Source: RZYY01 sp036794825
Lineage (GTDB): Bacteria; Bacteroidota; Bacteroidia; Bacteroidales; 4484-276
Direction: 5' to 3'
DNA: 44,378 bases
Assembly: GCA_036794825.1 (NCBI GenBank)
Contig: DAIRGA010000037.1
Coordinates: 1-44,378, forward strand
Part shown: positions 21,430-30,116 of the stretch, one piece after another
Numbering within the stretch: position 1 is the first letter of the stretch
How the letters are laid out: the number at the start of each line of letters is the position of its first letter
The notes under the pieces: generated by a model
Databases searched by the model: none
What the model was told of the DNA's origin: nothing
The model's input: the letters and a program-made list of their open reading frames with translations, nothing else
Translations under genes and position numbers: made by a program

Positions 21430-22671
21430 ATGGCCAAACAGACTGACAGGTGTTCGTTTTGTGGCAGGAACCGAAATGAGGTGAAGCTCCTTATTTCCGG
21501 GATGAGTGCCTACATCTGCAATGAGTGTGCAGAACAGGCGCACACCATCCTGCTGGAGGAGTCCGCCATAACCAAAACCAAACTGCCGACCGATTTCAAA
21601 CTGCAGAAACCAGCAGAAATCAAGCATTATCTCGACCAGTATGTGATCGGCCAGGAAGAGGCCAAAAAGATCCTATCCGTGGCTGTTTACAACCATTTCA
21701 AACGAATCTCCCAATCGAAGTACAAAAAAGGAGCGGATGACGATGTGGAAATAGAAAAGTCCAACATCATTATTGTTGGAGAGACCGGGACCGGCAAAAC
21801 CCTTATGGCGCGCACCATTGCCAGGATGCTAAAAGTACCGTTTGCCATCGCCGACGCCACCGTGCTCACCGAGGCCGGTTATGTGGGAGAAGATGTCGAA
21901 AGCATTCTTTCACGCTTGCTCCAGGCCGCTGACTATGATGTGAATGCTGCCGAGCGCGGGATCGTTTTTATTGACGAGATTGATAAAATTTCACGTAAAA
22001 GCGACAACCCCTCCATTACCCGCGATGTTTCAGGCGAAGGCGTTCAACAGGCGCTGCTCAAACTCCTCGAAGGTTCCATAGTTAACGTGCCGCCTTATGG
22101 TGGCCGAAAGCATCCAGAGCAAAAGATGATTCAGGTGAACACCGAAAACATTCTTTTCATTGCCGGAGGCGCTTTCGATGGCATCGAAAAGATCATCGCA
22201 TCGAGGATGAAAACCAGCGTGATTGGATATGGGAATAAGAAGGAAAAAGAGATGGTGGACAAATCCAACCTGATGAAGTATGTAGCTCCTCCCGACCTTA
22301 AGAAGTTTGGACTGATTCCCGAAATTGTCGGGCGGTTGCCGGTAGTTACGCATCTCAACCCTCTGGATCAGGGAGCCCTGAAACGCATCCTGACTGAGCC
22401 AAAAAATGCGCTCACCAAGCAATTTATCAGGCTTTTCGAGATGGATAACATCGAACTTTCGTTCACCGAGAGCGCACTGACCACTATCGTCGAAAAAGCC
22501 ATTGAGTTCAAACTTGGCGCCAGGGGTTTGCGCACCATCATGGAGACCATCCTCAACGACGACATGTTTGACCTGCCTTCAGGCAAAAGCCATAAAGAAC
22601 TGAAAGTCAACCGCACTTATGTGCTGGAAAAACTGGAGAAAAATAATTTCGGTAAGCTCAAGGTGGCTTAG
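21430..22671 (+). CDS. clpX: ClpX ATP-binding unfoldase of ClpXP
   Basis: A 413-aa AAA+ unfoldase of standard length. The N-terminal zinc-binding domain has Cys8, Cys11, Cys30 and Cys33 (CSFCGR and ICNECAEQ). Walker A is GETGTGKT at 117-124, and Walker B is IVFIDEIDK. The IGF-type ClpP-binding loop and the GYVGEDVES pore loop are present. It recognises tags such as the tmRNA peptide made from ssrA nearby. It ends about 55 bases before the convergent DUF434 gene. Confidence 0.97.
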   Translation: MAKQTDRCSFCGRNRNEVKLLISGMSAYICNECAEQAHTILLEESAITKTKLPTDFKLQKPAEIKHYLDQYVIGQEEAKKILSVAVYNHFKRISQSKYKKGADDDVEIEKSNIIIVGETGTGKTLMARTIARMLKVPFAIADATVLTEAGYVGEDVESILSRLLQAADYDVNAAERGIVFIDEIDKISRKSDNPSITRDVSGEGVQQALLKLLEGSIVNVPPYGGRKHPEQKMIQVNTENILFIAGGAFDGIEKIIASRMKTSVIGYGNKKEKEMVDKSNLMKYVAPPDLKKFGLIPEIVGRLPVVTHLNPLDQGALKRILTEPKNALTKQFIRLFEMDNIELSFTESALTTIVEKAIEFKLGARGLRTIMETILNDDMFDLPSGKSHKELKVNRTYVLEKLEKNNFGKLKVA

Positions 22672-22726
22672 CAGGCTCTTTTCAAATTGATGTGAGATTT
22701 CCGCGATCTTTTGGAGATTGGAGCTA

Positions 22727-23401
22727 TTACTTAACTAATCTGCTCAAATCCATAAATTCCGGATGGAAGGAGTTTTCCAGCGCATAGCGCGCCATATCGA
22801 AAACCATGCAATTGGTTTTGGCAACAATCACCGAATCTGACGTGCAGATTATCCCATAGCTTTTATTGATAAGGGTTTGATCCACATTATCCAAAACAGC
22901 AATTTGAAATTTTTCCTCCTCAACATGCAAATTCTGACGTATAATGGTCATGATTTCCGGATGCCACCCAACCTGCCTGTCAAAGTAAATTTCAGTTCTC
23001 AAAGTGATTAACCGGGGCAGATGACAGGCTAAAATCCCGGCAGCCTCAGGCAATTTTATCATTTTCTGAAATTTCCCTCTGGCATAGGCTGCATCTCTGA
23101 GTAAACCGTCGCCGGCAACAAAAACCGGCAAACCCTGCAGATAGGAAGCAATGGTAATCAGCACATTGTAGCCATCAATGAATAGCAGATTATTTTGAAG
23201 TGATGCAGGAGTCGGGATTACCTTCTTCAACCTGGTCAGGCAATCTTTTTGTGAATAAATCCCGCGATACAGCATTGACCGTTCCACCGAAGAGAGCTCA
23301 TAACGATTGCTTATCATTTGCAGCATACTGGCAGGCTGATATTCCCGATCCAGCAAATACCGATAGTCCTTTGCAGCCAGCAGGAAATTTTGGGTCATCA
23401 T
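22727..23401 (-). CDS. DUF434 family protein
   Basis: A 224-aa protein with the DUF434-like segments NRYELSSVERSMLYRGIYS, LLFIDGYNVLITIASYLQG and VFVAGDGLLRDA. The later IYFDRQVG and CTSDSVIV stretches look like a RNase-H or PIN-like nucleotide-binding fold, but this is inference; no function is established. The open frame runs to 23962 and would overlap aroQ on the other strand; the ATG at 23401 (or 23398) starts the family-like sequence and leaves a 54-base divergent promoter region. Confidence 0.85.
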   Translation of the reverse strand: MMTQNFLLAAKDYRYLLDREYQPASMLQMISNRYELSSVERSMLYRGIYSQKDCLTRLKKVIPTPASLQNNLLFIDGYNVLITIASYLQGLPVFVAGDGLLRDAAYARGKFQKMIKLPEAAGILACHLPRLITLRTEIYFDRQVGWHPEIMTIIRQNLHVEEEKFQIAVLDNVDQTLINKSYGIICTSDSVIVAKTNCMVFDMARYALENSFHPEFMDLSRLVK

Positions 23402-23433
23402 GGCCTTTAATAAGTTGGTTTGACTGAACGCTG

Positions 23434-23441
23434 TACTTTTG
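23434..23441 (+). promoter_or_regulatory. -7 promoter element of aroQ
   Basis: tacttttg matches TAnnTTTG, 15 bases before the aroQ ATG. It supports the short aroQ form and a near-leaderless transcript. Confidence 0.45.
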
Positions 23442-23455
23442 CCAAAAACAAAATT

Positions 23456-23887
23456 ATGAAAATCCAGATCATCAACGGTCCAAACCTCAATCTGCTGGGA
23501 AAGCGGGAGCCTGAAATTTATGGTTCTCAGTCGTTCGAAGAGTATCTTTCCAACCTGAGAGCTTTTTTTCCGGCACTCCAGATTGATTATTACCAGTCGA
23601 ATGTTGAGGGAGAGATCATCAACAAGCTGCATTCGGTCGGTTTCTGCTATCATGGTATTATTCTCAATGCTGGCGCTTACACACACACATCCGTTGCCAT
23701 CAGCGATGCTGTGAAGGCCATCAGCGCTCCCGTGGTTGAGGTGCATATCAGCAATGTTTACAGCCGTGAGCCTTACCGGCAAAGCTCTTTCATTGCTCCT
23801 CATGCTGCGGGTATCATTGCGGGTTTTGGTATGGACGTTTACAGGCTGGCGATTCATGCCCTTGAAAATCTGCGATCGGCAGGCTGA
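23456..23887 (+). CDS. aroQ: 3-dehydroquinate dehydratase, type II
   Basis: A 143-aa type II dehydroquinase, the usual length (about 140-150). It converts 3-dehydroquinate to 3-dehydroshikimate in the shikimate pathway. The motifs are clear: IINGPNLNLLGKREPEIYG with the catalytic Arg/Tyr lid, YYQSNVEGEIINKLH, ILNAGAYTHTSVAISDAV and VEVHISNVYSREPYRQSS with the catalytic His. The open frame starts at 23420, but the ATG at 23456 gives the standard family N-terminus. Confidence 0.96.
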   Translation: MKIQIINGPNLNLLGKREPEIYGSQSFEEYLSNLRAFFPALQIDYYQSNVEGEIINKLHSVGFCYHGIILNAGAYTHTSVAISDAVKAISAPVVEVHISNVYSREPYRQSSFIAPHAAGIIAGFGMDVYRLAIHALENLRSAG

Positions 23888-23954
23888 AGTTCTTCTTTCT
23901 GACCTTATGTTTCCCACAGATATGGGTTTTAGCAATCCGTTAACGTGTAACATG

Positions 23955-23985
23955 TTGCTCACAGCCCAAAATGATGCTATCTTTG
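23955..23985 (+). promoter_or_regulatory. Promoter of the DUF4293 gene
   Basis: TTG (23955-23957), 20 bases of spacing, then tatctttg (23978-23985) fit the Bacteroidetes -33/-7 consensus exactly. The ATG at 24007 follows with a short leader. Confidence 0.75.
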
Positions 23986-24006
23986 CGGCCTTAAAATTTT
24001 AAACGT

Positions 24007-24492
24007 ATGATTCAACGAGTTCAAACCCTGTTTTTGCTCCTGGTGATAATTGCCGGGATAGTACTGATGTTTCTTCCACTTGCGGTCTATTATTCGGAAA
24101 TGGGCTACTACCTGAAGTTCTTTATTTATGGTATGAAAAACCTGGCTCATGACCCTTTTGGTGATGAAATTCCGAAGCTTTTCAGCCTCTTTTTCGGCCT
24201 GCCGCTTTTGTTGGTTCAGGTCATCATCATTCTTTTGGCCGGATTCACCATTTTTAAATACAAAAGGCGTCCAATGCAGCTCAGGCTGAATCAGTTGAAT
24301 ATTTTTCTCCATGTAATTCTGGTGGGAGGAATTTTTTATTTCTCCACCCTCATCGAAGCAAAGGTGGCGGCAGCTCCGGTTTATGGCGTCGGTGTGGTGT
24401 TCCCGCTGGTTTCGATAGTCGCGCTTTTCCTGTCCAGCAATTTTATCCGTAAGGATGAGCGTCTGGTGCGTTCAGCCGACCGGTTGAGGTAA
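24007..24492 (+). CDS. DUF4293 family membrane protein
   Basis: A 161-aa integral membrane protein with four predicted helices: LFLLLVIIAGIVLMFL, LPLLLVQVIIILLAGFTIF, IFLHVILVGGIFYF and GVGVVFPLVSIVALFLSS. The start MIQRVQTLFLLL is characteristic of the DUF4293 family, which is widespread in Bacteroidetes with no known function. It has its own promoter. Confidence 0.88.
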   Translation: MIQRVQTLFLLLVIIAGIVLMFLPLAVYYSEMGYYLKFFIYGMKNLAHDPFGDEIPKLFSLFFGLPLLLVQVIIILLAGFTIFKYKRRPMQLRLNQLNIFLHVILVGGIFYFSTLIEAKVAAAPVYGVGVVFPLVSIVALFLSSNFIRKDERLVRSADRLR

Positions 24493-24794
24493 TTGCTTTT
24501 TTACGGGGAGGCTGTGATCTGGTTTTAAGCTGGTAGTCTTTTCAAATTAGGATATTTGTCACTTTTTCAAAATTCCTGCATCTCTGAAGTATTTCTGTGC
24601 TGTAAATTTAGTTTTTCCGGTTGTTTTATCCTTTTGCAGTGATTTTGAATGGTAATTTTTAAAGGAGTAAACTAGTTAAAACCTTTAATGGATAAGGGTT
24701 TTAACCCCGTTAAATAATGTTAAACCAAAGCATTTGCTTTCTGGTAACCCCTCTGTTTTTTGTTTCTTTGCAAACCAAAAAAAATGTGACGATT
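24493..24794. other. Leader region upstream of gldA
   Basis: No gene is supported in these 302 AT-rich bases. A 9-bp inverted repeat, gttaaaacc (24675-24683) and ggttttaac (24697-24705), could form a hairpin about 90 bases before gldA. A near-consensus -7 box (tttctttg, 24763-24770) lies 25 bases before the ATG. Confidence 0.55.
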
Positions 24795-25724
24795 ATGGAT
24801 ATAGTTGTTGAAAATCTGACCAAAATTTACGGAACACAACGCGCAGTGGATAATATTTCATTCCGCGTTAATACCGGTGAAGTGCTTGGCTTTCTTGGGC
24901 CAAACGGGGCCGGGAAAACCACTACCATGAAGGCAATCACCACTTACCTGGTCCCTAACCAGGGTGATGTGAAAGTTGGTAAATTCTCCATCCACGAGCA
25001 ACCGGAGGAGATCAAAAAACGGATCGGCTACCTTCCTGAAAGTAACCCGCTTTATCATGACATGCCTGTAATTGATTACCTGAAGTTTGTTGGAGAATTA
25101 CAGGGAATCAGTTCGGCAAAAATTAAGGAAAAGATCAGGGAAATGGTGGTTGTGTGCGGCCTGGAAGGCGAGAAGCACAAGAAGATCGGCGAACTTTCCA
25201 AAGGTTACCGCCAGCGTGTAGGGCTTGCCCAGGCGCTGATCCATGACCCTGAAGTGCTGATTCTCGATGAGCCCACTTCAGGCCTTGACCCCAACCAGAT
25301 AGTTGAGATAAGGGAGCTGATAAAGAAAATCGGACGGCAAAAAACGGTAATCCTCAGCTCGCACATCCTTGCCGAGGTGGAGGCTACCTGCGACCGGATC
25401 ATGATTATAAACAAAGGAAAAATCGTTGCCGACGGTACTCCCGAAGACCTGCGCAAACAGGCTCAGGGAAAGGAAATCCTTAAAGTAACCATCGAAGACG
25501 GCCAGTTGGACGACATCTACGACAAGCTGCGAAAGCTACCCTCTGTGGAGATGGTGGATATCCTGGTGAAGAACAAAAATGTATTTGAAGTACAAAGCAA
25601 ACGCAGCGAATCTTCCCGCCGGAGCATTTTCAACCTATGCGTGCAGAACAAGTGGATTCTTACGGAACTCTCTGCCACCGAAACCAAATTGGAAGACATC
25701 TTCCGTGAACTGACACACAGCTAA
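24795..25724 (+). CDS. gldA: ABC transporter ATP-binding protein GldA
   Basis: A 309-aa ABC ATPase. Walker A is GPNGAGKTTT, the signature is LSKGYRQRVGLAQAL, Walker B is VLILDEPTSGLDP, and the switch His is in LSSHILAEVEATC. A C-terminal extension of about 80 residues follows. In Flavobacterium johnsoniae GldA works with GldF and GldG in gliding; homologues also exist in non-gliding Bacteroidetes. The open frame begins at 24717, but the ATG at 24795 gives the standard N-terminus MDIVVENLTKIYG. The gldF and gldG genes follow in order. Confidence 0.92.
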   Translation: MDIVVENLTKIYGTQRAVDNISFRVNTGEVLGFLGPNGAGKTTTMKAITTYLVPNQGDVKVGKFSIHEQPEEIKKRIGYLPESNPLYHDMPVIDYLKFVGELQGISSAKIKEKIREMVVVCGLEGEKHKKIGELSKGYRQRVGLAQALIHDPEVLILDEPTSGLDPNQIVEIRELIKKIGRQKTVILSSHILAEVEATCDRIMIINKGKIVADGTPEDLRKQAQGKEILKVTIEDGQLDDIYDKLRKLPSVEMVDILVKNKNVFEVQSKRSESSRRSIFNLCVQNKWILTELSATETKLEDIFRELTHS

Positions 25725-25757
25725 TCATCAACCCGCAAAAATCAAAATAACACAGAT

Positions 25758-26477
25758 ATGAGGCAAATTTGGATTATCAGTAAACGGGAACTTCAGTCGT
25801 TTTTCGACTCGCTGACAGCCTACATTATGCTGGTTGCCTTCCTTGGCTTCAGCGGGCTGTTTACGTGGCTTTATGGTTCCGACATATTCTTTGCCAAACA
25901 GGCGAGCCTGCAGGCATTTTTCGGTGTATCCTACTGGACGCTGTTCTTCTTCATACCGGCGCTCACCATGCGCCAGTTTGCCGAAGAGAACAAAACCGGC
26001 ACTATCGAATTGCTCCTTACCAGGCCGGTAAACGACTGGCAGGTGATTTTCGGGAAATTCCTCGCCACACTGCTGCTCATTGCCATAGCGCTGGCATTCA
26101 CGCTACCCTACTACATCACAGTAGCCAGCCTTGGCAATATTGATCACGGCGCCACAATAATGGGCTATCTCGGGCTCATCTTCATCAGCGCAACCTACAT
26201 CAGCATAGGGCTATTTGCAAGTAGCATTTCCAACAACCAGATCGTAGGTTTCCTGTTGGGTCTTGCCATCGGGATTCTTTTTCACTTCGTATTCGGCTTC
26301 CTTGCAACAGCAGCCGGTGGCTTTATGAGCGAAGTGCTTTACTACCTCAGCCTTGGAGCTCATTTTGAATCTGTTTCACGCGGAGTGATCGACAGCAAGG
26401 ACATCATCTATTTTCTCTCCATCATCTTCTTAAGCCTGGTGGGAACTGAGGCTATTTTACAGAAAAACAGGATTTAA
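25758..26477 (+). CDS. gldF: ABC transporter permease GldF
   Basis: A 239-aa ABC-2 type permease with about six membrane helices. The typical segment FAEENKTGTIELLLTRPVNDWQVIFGKF, found in GldF and related permeases, follows the second helix. It begins 33 bases after gldA and precedes gldG by 21 bases, so it is part of the same operon. A role in gliding itself cannot be assumed, since non-motile relatives carry this transporter. Confidence 0.9.
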   Translation: MRQIWIISKRELQSFFDSLTAYIMLVAFLGFSGLFTWLYGSDIFFAKQASLQAFFGVSYWTLFFFIPALTMRQFAEENKTGTIELLLTRPVNDWQVIFGKFLATLLLIAIALAFTLPYYITVASLGNIDHGATIMGYLGLIFISATYISIGLFASSISNNQIVGFLLGLAIGILFHFVFGFLATAAGGFMSEVLYYLSLGAHFESVSRGVIDSKDIIYFLSIIFLSLVGTEAILQKNRI

Positions 26478-26498
26478 CCTAAAAAGAGAAAAGTGAAT

Positions 26499-28022
26499 AT
26501 GAAAAATAAAAAATCCATTTTATCGCAACTGATCTTGATCGTGATAGTGCTGGTGCTTGTCAACCTGCTCTCGACGCGGTTTTTCGCAAGGCTCGATTTT
26601 ACCGGCGACAAGATCTATACGTTGAGCAAAGCCACCAAAGATATCCTGCGTTCGCTGGATGAGCCGGTTACGGTGACGGCATATTTTACGAAAGGAAGCC
26701 AGCCCGAAATCGAAAAAGCCAGGAAAGATTTTCAAAACCTGCTTGTCGAATACTCCAACATCTCGAAGGGGATGGTGAATTATGAATTTCTGAACCCAAA
26801 CGACGACCAGCAGCTCGAACAGGAGGTGATGCAGTCGGGCATCCAGCCATTGGTGCTGAATGTAAGAGAGAAAGACCAGGTAAAACAGCAGCGGGTATAT
26901 CTTGGCGCCAAACTGGTGATGGGCGACCGTACGGATGTGATTCCTGTAATTCAGCCGGGCGCGGCTATGGAATATACGTTGTCATCGTCAATTAAAAAGC
27001 TTTCCCTCATAAATAAACCGACCGTAGGGTTTGTAACCGGGCACGGGCAGCCATCGCTGAATGCCATGCAACAGGCGCTCGAACAGCTGAGAGTCCTTTA
27101 CGATGTGGTTCCTGTGAATCTTCAGGACGAATCGGCTGACCTGAGTAAGTACCTCACACTGGCTATTGTTGCTCCTGCCGATTCATTTGCCGACTTTGAG
27201 CTGCGCAGGCTGGATGATTACCTTGCCGGTGGCGGCAGGCTGTTTATCGCTCACAATCACGTAACCGGCGATTTCCAGACTATGCAGGGCAGCGTGAACC
27301 AGAGCAACCTGAGTGCCTGGCTGGCTGAAAAAGGTTTGATGATCGAAAATAACTTTGTCGTGGATAAAAGCGCCGGGAATATCGGCGTGCGGCAACAAAC
27401 CGGGTTTATGACTTTTACCCGGCAAATTCCGTTTCATTACTGGCCTGCTGTGCGGAAATTCCCTGAAATGCCCATCACCAAAGGCCTCAACGAAGTGATG
27501 CTGCAGTTTGCCAGCAGCATCAACTTCATGGCTACCGGGGATACAGCCACAAAGTTCACCCCAATTCTTCAATCCTCCGAAAGTTCCGGCACGCTTTCGG
27601 TTCCGCTCTTTTTCAATATCGAAAAGCAATGGACAAACAACGATTTCCCATTATCGAACCTCACTATTGGCGGCGTATTGCAAGGTCCGATAGGAGGGAG
27701 AGGGCACTCCAAGATCGTGCTGATTACCGATGGTGATTTTGCTGTAAATGGCGAAGGTCAGAATGCCCAGCCGCGCCCGCCCGATAACATCAGCCTGATG
27801 GTGAATGCAATTGATTGGCTTTCGGATGACACCGGGCTTATTGATCTGCGCACCAAGGAGGTTACCTCGCGCCCGCTCGAGGAGATTGAAGAGGGCAGAA
27901 GAACGTTCCTGAAATGGCTGAACTTTGCGCTCCCAATCGCTATTGTATTGCTGGTGGGCATAGTCAGGTCGCAGATCAGCAGGAGCAAACGCAACAAAAG
28001 AATGGAGGAAGGTTATGTTTAA
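26499..28022 (+). CDS. gldG: Gliding-motility-associated ABC transporter substrate-binding protein GldG
   Basis: A 507-aa GldG-family protein with one N-terminal and one C-terminal membrane helix (SILSQLILIVIVLVLVNLL and FLKWLNFALPIAIVLLVGIV). The large extracytoplasmic part contains DKIYTLSKATKDILRSLDEPV, TAYFTKGSQPE and the ABC-type Gldg domain segment VGFVTGHGQPSLN. It is presumed to act with GldF and GldA as one ABC complex. The ATG at 26499 is chosen over an in-frame GTG two codons upstream. It overlaps the next gene by 8 bases. Confidence 0.9.
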   Translation: MKNKKSILSQLILIVIVLVLVNLLSTRFFARLDFTGDKIYTLSKATKDILRSLDEPVTVTAYFTKGSQPEIEKARKDFQNLLVEYSNISKGMVNYEFLNPNDDQQLEQEVMQSGIQPLVLNVREKDQVKQQRVYLGAKLVMGDRTDVIPVIQPGAAMEYTLSSSIKKLSLINKPTVGFVTGHGQPSLNAMQQALEQLRVLYDVVPVNLQDESADLSKYLTLAIVAPADSFADFELRRLDDYLAGGGRLFIAHNHVTGDFQTMQGSVNQSNLSAWLAEKGLMIENNFVVDKSAGNIGVRQQTGFMTFTRQIPFHYWPAVRKFPEMPITKGLNEVMLQFASSINFMATGDTATKFTPILQSSESSGTLSVPLFFNIEKQWTNNDFPLSNLTIGGVLQGPIGGRGHSKIVLITDGDFAVNGEGQNAQPRPPDNISLMVNAIDWLSDDTGLIDLRTKEVTSRPLEEIEEGRRTFLKWLNFALPIAIVLLVGIVRSQISRSKRNKRMEEGYV

Positions 28023-28995
28023 AAAATTGAATGTCAAAGTATTGATTATAGTCCTGGTGGTGCTTGCAGCCATTTATGCCATCAGTGAATATACGGGGAA
28101 TAAAGACCGCTCGTTCAGCAGGGTGCTTTTCGCCGTGGATACAGCCAGTGTCAATGAGATTCTGATTCGCATACCCGCCGATAAAACCGATATCAAACTG
28201 GTTCGCAATGCCGTGGCCGACTGGAGTGTGGAATCGGATGGAAACCGTTTTGCGGCAGATTATTCGGTGGTTAAATCAATTTTGTCGCAATTTGGCGAGA
28301 TGAAACCCGAACGTATTGCCGCTGCCTCCAGAGAGCGCTGGAATGATTTTGAAATTACCGATTCTGCTGCTATTCAGGTGAAACTGAACAGCGGAAACAA
28401 GAACCTTGCGGAGGTCTATTTTGGAAAATTTTCTTACACACAGCCTCCCCAGGGTCAGGGGCAAATGCAAATGCAACAACAGCAGGGCAGAATGACAACA
28501 TTCGTCAGAAAAGCTAAAGACGACAAAGTTTATGCTGTCGAAGGTTTCCTGCGGATGACCTACCAGAAAGATGTGAATTCCTACAGGAACAAAAACCTGG
28601 TAAACGTAAACCGTGATGATGTTTCCAGGTTGACATTTAATTACCCGGGATACAGTTTTGTAGTCGAAAAGTCGGATCAGAAATGGCTTATAAACAACCA
28701 ACCGGCCGATTCGCTCAAAACGATGCGCTACCTCAGCAGGCTTCAGCGTTTGACCAGCACCAGTTTTGTGCAACCCGGAACTCCGAAAACGAGCGATGAA
28801 GTATACAGGCTGGTTATCGAAGGGAATAATTTCAGCCCGGTGGAACTTAAAGCGTTATCAACTCCGGATACAACTATCAGGCACATTATTACCTCTTCTA
28901 TCAACCCTGAAGGAGAGTTTGATGGCGCCAAAGGGCAACTGTTCAGCCGGACATTTGTCGGCGAAACTGAGTTTTTACCAGATATTCCTGAATAA
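28015..28995 (+). CDS. DUF4340-type envelope protein
   Basis: A 326-aa protein with an N-terminal membrane anchor (LNVKVLIIVLVVLAAIYAIS) and a periplasmic part. Two beta-rich repeats, FAVDTASVNEILIRIPADKT...WSVESDGNRFAAD and VNRDDVSRLTFNYPGYSFVVEKSDQKWLI, match the DUF4340 pattern. DUF4340 genes often follow gldG-like ABC genes, and the 8-base overlap with gldG here supports one complex. A low-complexity Gln/Met run (QGQGQMQMQQQQGRM) lies mid-protein. Function is unknown. Confidence 0.85.
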   Translation: MFKKLNVKVLIIVLVVLAAIYAISEYTGNKDRSFSRVLFAVDTASVNEILIRIPADKTDIKLVRNAVADWSVESDGNRFAADYSVVKSILSQFGEMKPERIAAASRERWNDFEITDSAAIQVKLNSGNKNLAEVYFGKFSYTQPPQGQGQMQMQQQQGRMTTFVRKAKDDKVYAVEGFLRMTYQKDVNSYRNKNLVNVNRDDVSRLTFNYPGYSFVVEKSDQKWLINNQPADSLKTMRYLSRLQRLTSTSFVQPGTPKTSDEVYRLVIEGNNFSPVELKALSTPDTTIRHIITSSINPEGEFDGAKGQLFSRTFVGETEFLPDIPE

Positions 28996-29011
28996 AGGCC
29001 ACCCGGGAAAA

Positions 29012-29087
29012 ATTATTTGCTCGTGGGCTGAAGCACGGCAGGTGCTTGATTTTCAATTGCCCCGACCTTAAGGCCGGGGCAAATAAT
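29012..29087. repeat. Inverted-repeat block with GC-rich hairpin
   Basis: ttgccccgacctt (29057-29069) pairs with aaggccggggcaa (29070-29082) with one mismatch. Outer arms attatttgc (29012-29020) and gcaaataat (29079-29087) can pair instead. The hairpin may end transcription from the gld operon, but no strong T run follows. Confidence 0.55.
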
Positions 29088-29147
29088 GTCCTTGATATTC
29101 ATGGCTTAACCACATTCACGAAATTTAAGGTACTGTGGGATATCCGG

Positions 29148-30095
29148 TTACCTACAGATTGCTTTGATCTTCTCCACAATCACCATCGCCATTTTGTAGG
29201 CTGATTCGTGTGTCCAGCCGGCTATATGCGGCGATAGCACCACGTTTTCGGCACTGATGAGGTACTTGAAAGGCTCAGGCAGATTTTTTCCGTCAATGTC
29301 TTCAAAGGAGAATTTTTCGTATTCGAGCACATCGAGTGCAGAACCCTTTACTTTACCTGTTTTGAGGTTTTTTACGAGATCAGCCGTGCTGACCACCTGG
29401 CCTCTTGAAGTATTGATAAGGTAAATGCTTTTCTGAAACCGGCTGATAAACTGGTTATCCACCATGTATTTGGTTTCATGAGTTAACGGTACATGAAGGC
29501 TGACAATATCGGATCGCAGAAATAACTCCTCCAGGGTAACTTCCCTTACAAATTGGTCGTTGTAGTCAAATTTATATTTGTCGTAAGCGATCACCTCCGC
29601 ATTGAACCCAGCCAGCCGTTTGGCAAAAGCGCTGCCCATATTACCGTAACCGATGATTCCCACCGTTTTTCCTTCAATTTCCACACCTTTGTTTCCTTCC
29701 CTGATCCAGATTCCCTGCCTGACTTCCCTGTCAGCTTTGCGCAGGTTATTCAACAACATCAGCAGCATGCCGAGCGCATGTTCTCCTACAGCGTCGCGGT
29801 TGCCTTCCGGAGCGTTGATGCAGTGGATGCCTCTGGATTGGGCAAATCCGACATCAATATTTTCCATACCGGCGCCAACACGCCCGATAAATTTCAGTTT
29901 ATCCGCCTTTTCCAGAAAATTTCGATCAAGTTTTATTTTGCTTCGGATAATAATTCCTTCATATTGTCCGATGACTGAAAGGTAATCCTGCGGAGTGAAT
30001 TTTTCGGGATAATCACATTGAAACCCCATAGCAGTAAGTGATTCCATGAGCACAGGATGTACAGAATCAATAAAGAGAACTTTAGAAGCTGACAT
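29148..30095 (-). CDS. D-2-hydroxyacid dehydrogenase (phosphoglycerate dehydrogenase-like)
   Basis: A 315-aa NAD-dependent D-isomer 2-hydroxyacid dehydrogenase. The nucleotide-binding motif is GIIGYGNMGSAFAKRL. The catalytic residues are visible: Arg in INTSRGQVVS, Glu in GSALDVLEYE and His in LSPHIAGWTHES. The protein lacks a C-terminal ACT domain, as in the short SerA-like enzymes. 3-phosphoglycerate is the likely substrate (first step of serine synthesis), but other 2-hydroxyacids are possible. No serC partner is next to it. Confidence 0.88.
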   Translation of the reverse strand: MSASKVLFIDSVHPVLMESLTAMGFQCDYPEKFTPQDYLSVIGQYEGIIIRSKIKLDRNFLEKADKLKFIGRVGAGMENIDVGFAQSRGIHCINAPEGNRDAVGEHALGMLLMLLNNLRKADREVRQGIWIREGNKGVEIEGKTVGIIGYGNMGSAFAKRLAGFNAEVIAYDKYKFDYNDQFVREVTLEELFLRSDIVSLHVPLTHETKYMVDNQFISRFQKSIYLINTSRGQVVSTADLVKNLKTGKVKGSALDVLEYEKFSFEDIDGKNLPEPFKYLISAENVVLSPHIAGWTHESAYKMAMVIVEKIKAICR

Positions 30096-30116
30096 AAAAT
30101 GATGAAAGTTGATGGA

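Noticed and set aside
23402..23962. N-terminal extension of the minus-strand DUF434 frame
   Set aside because: It lies opposite aroQ, shows no family-like sequence and would make the protein far longer than DUF434 proteins. The gene was started at 23401.
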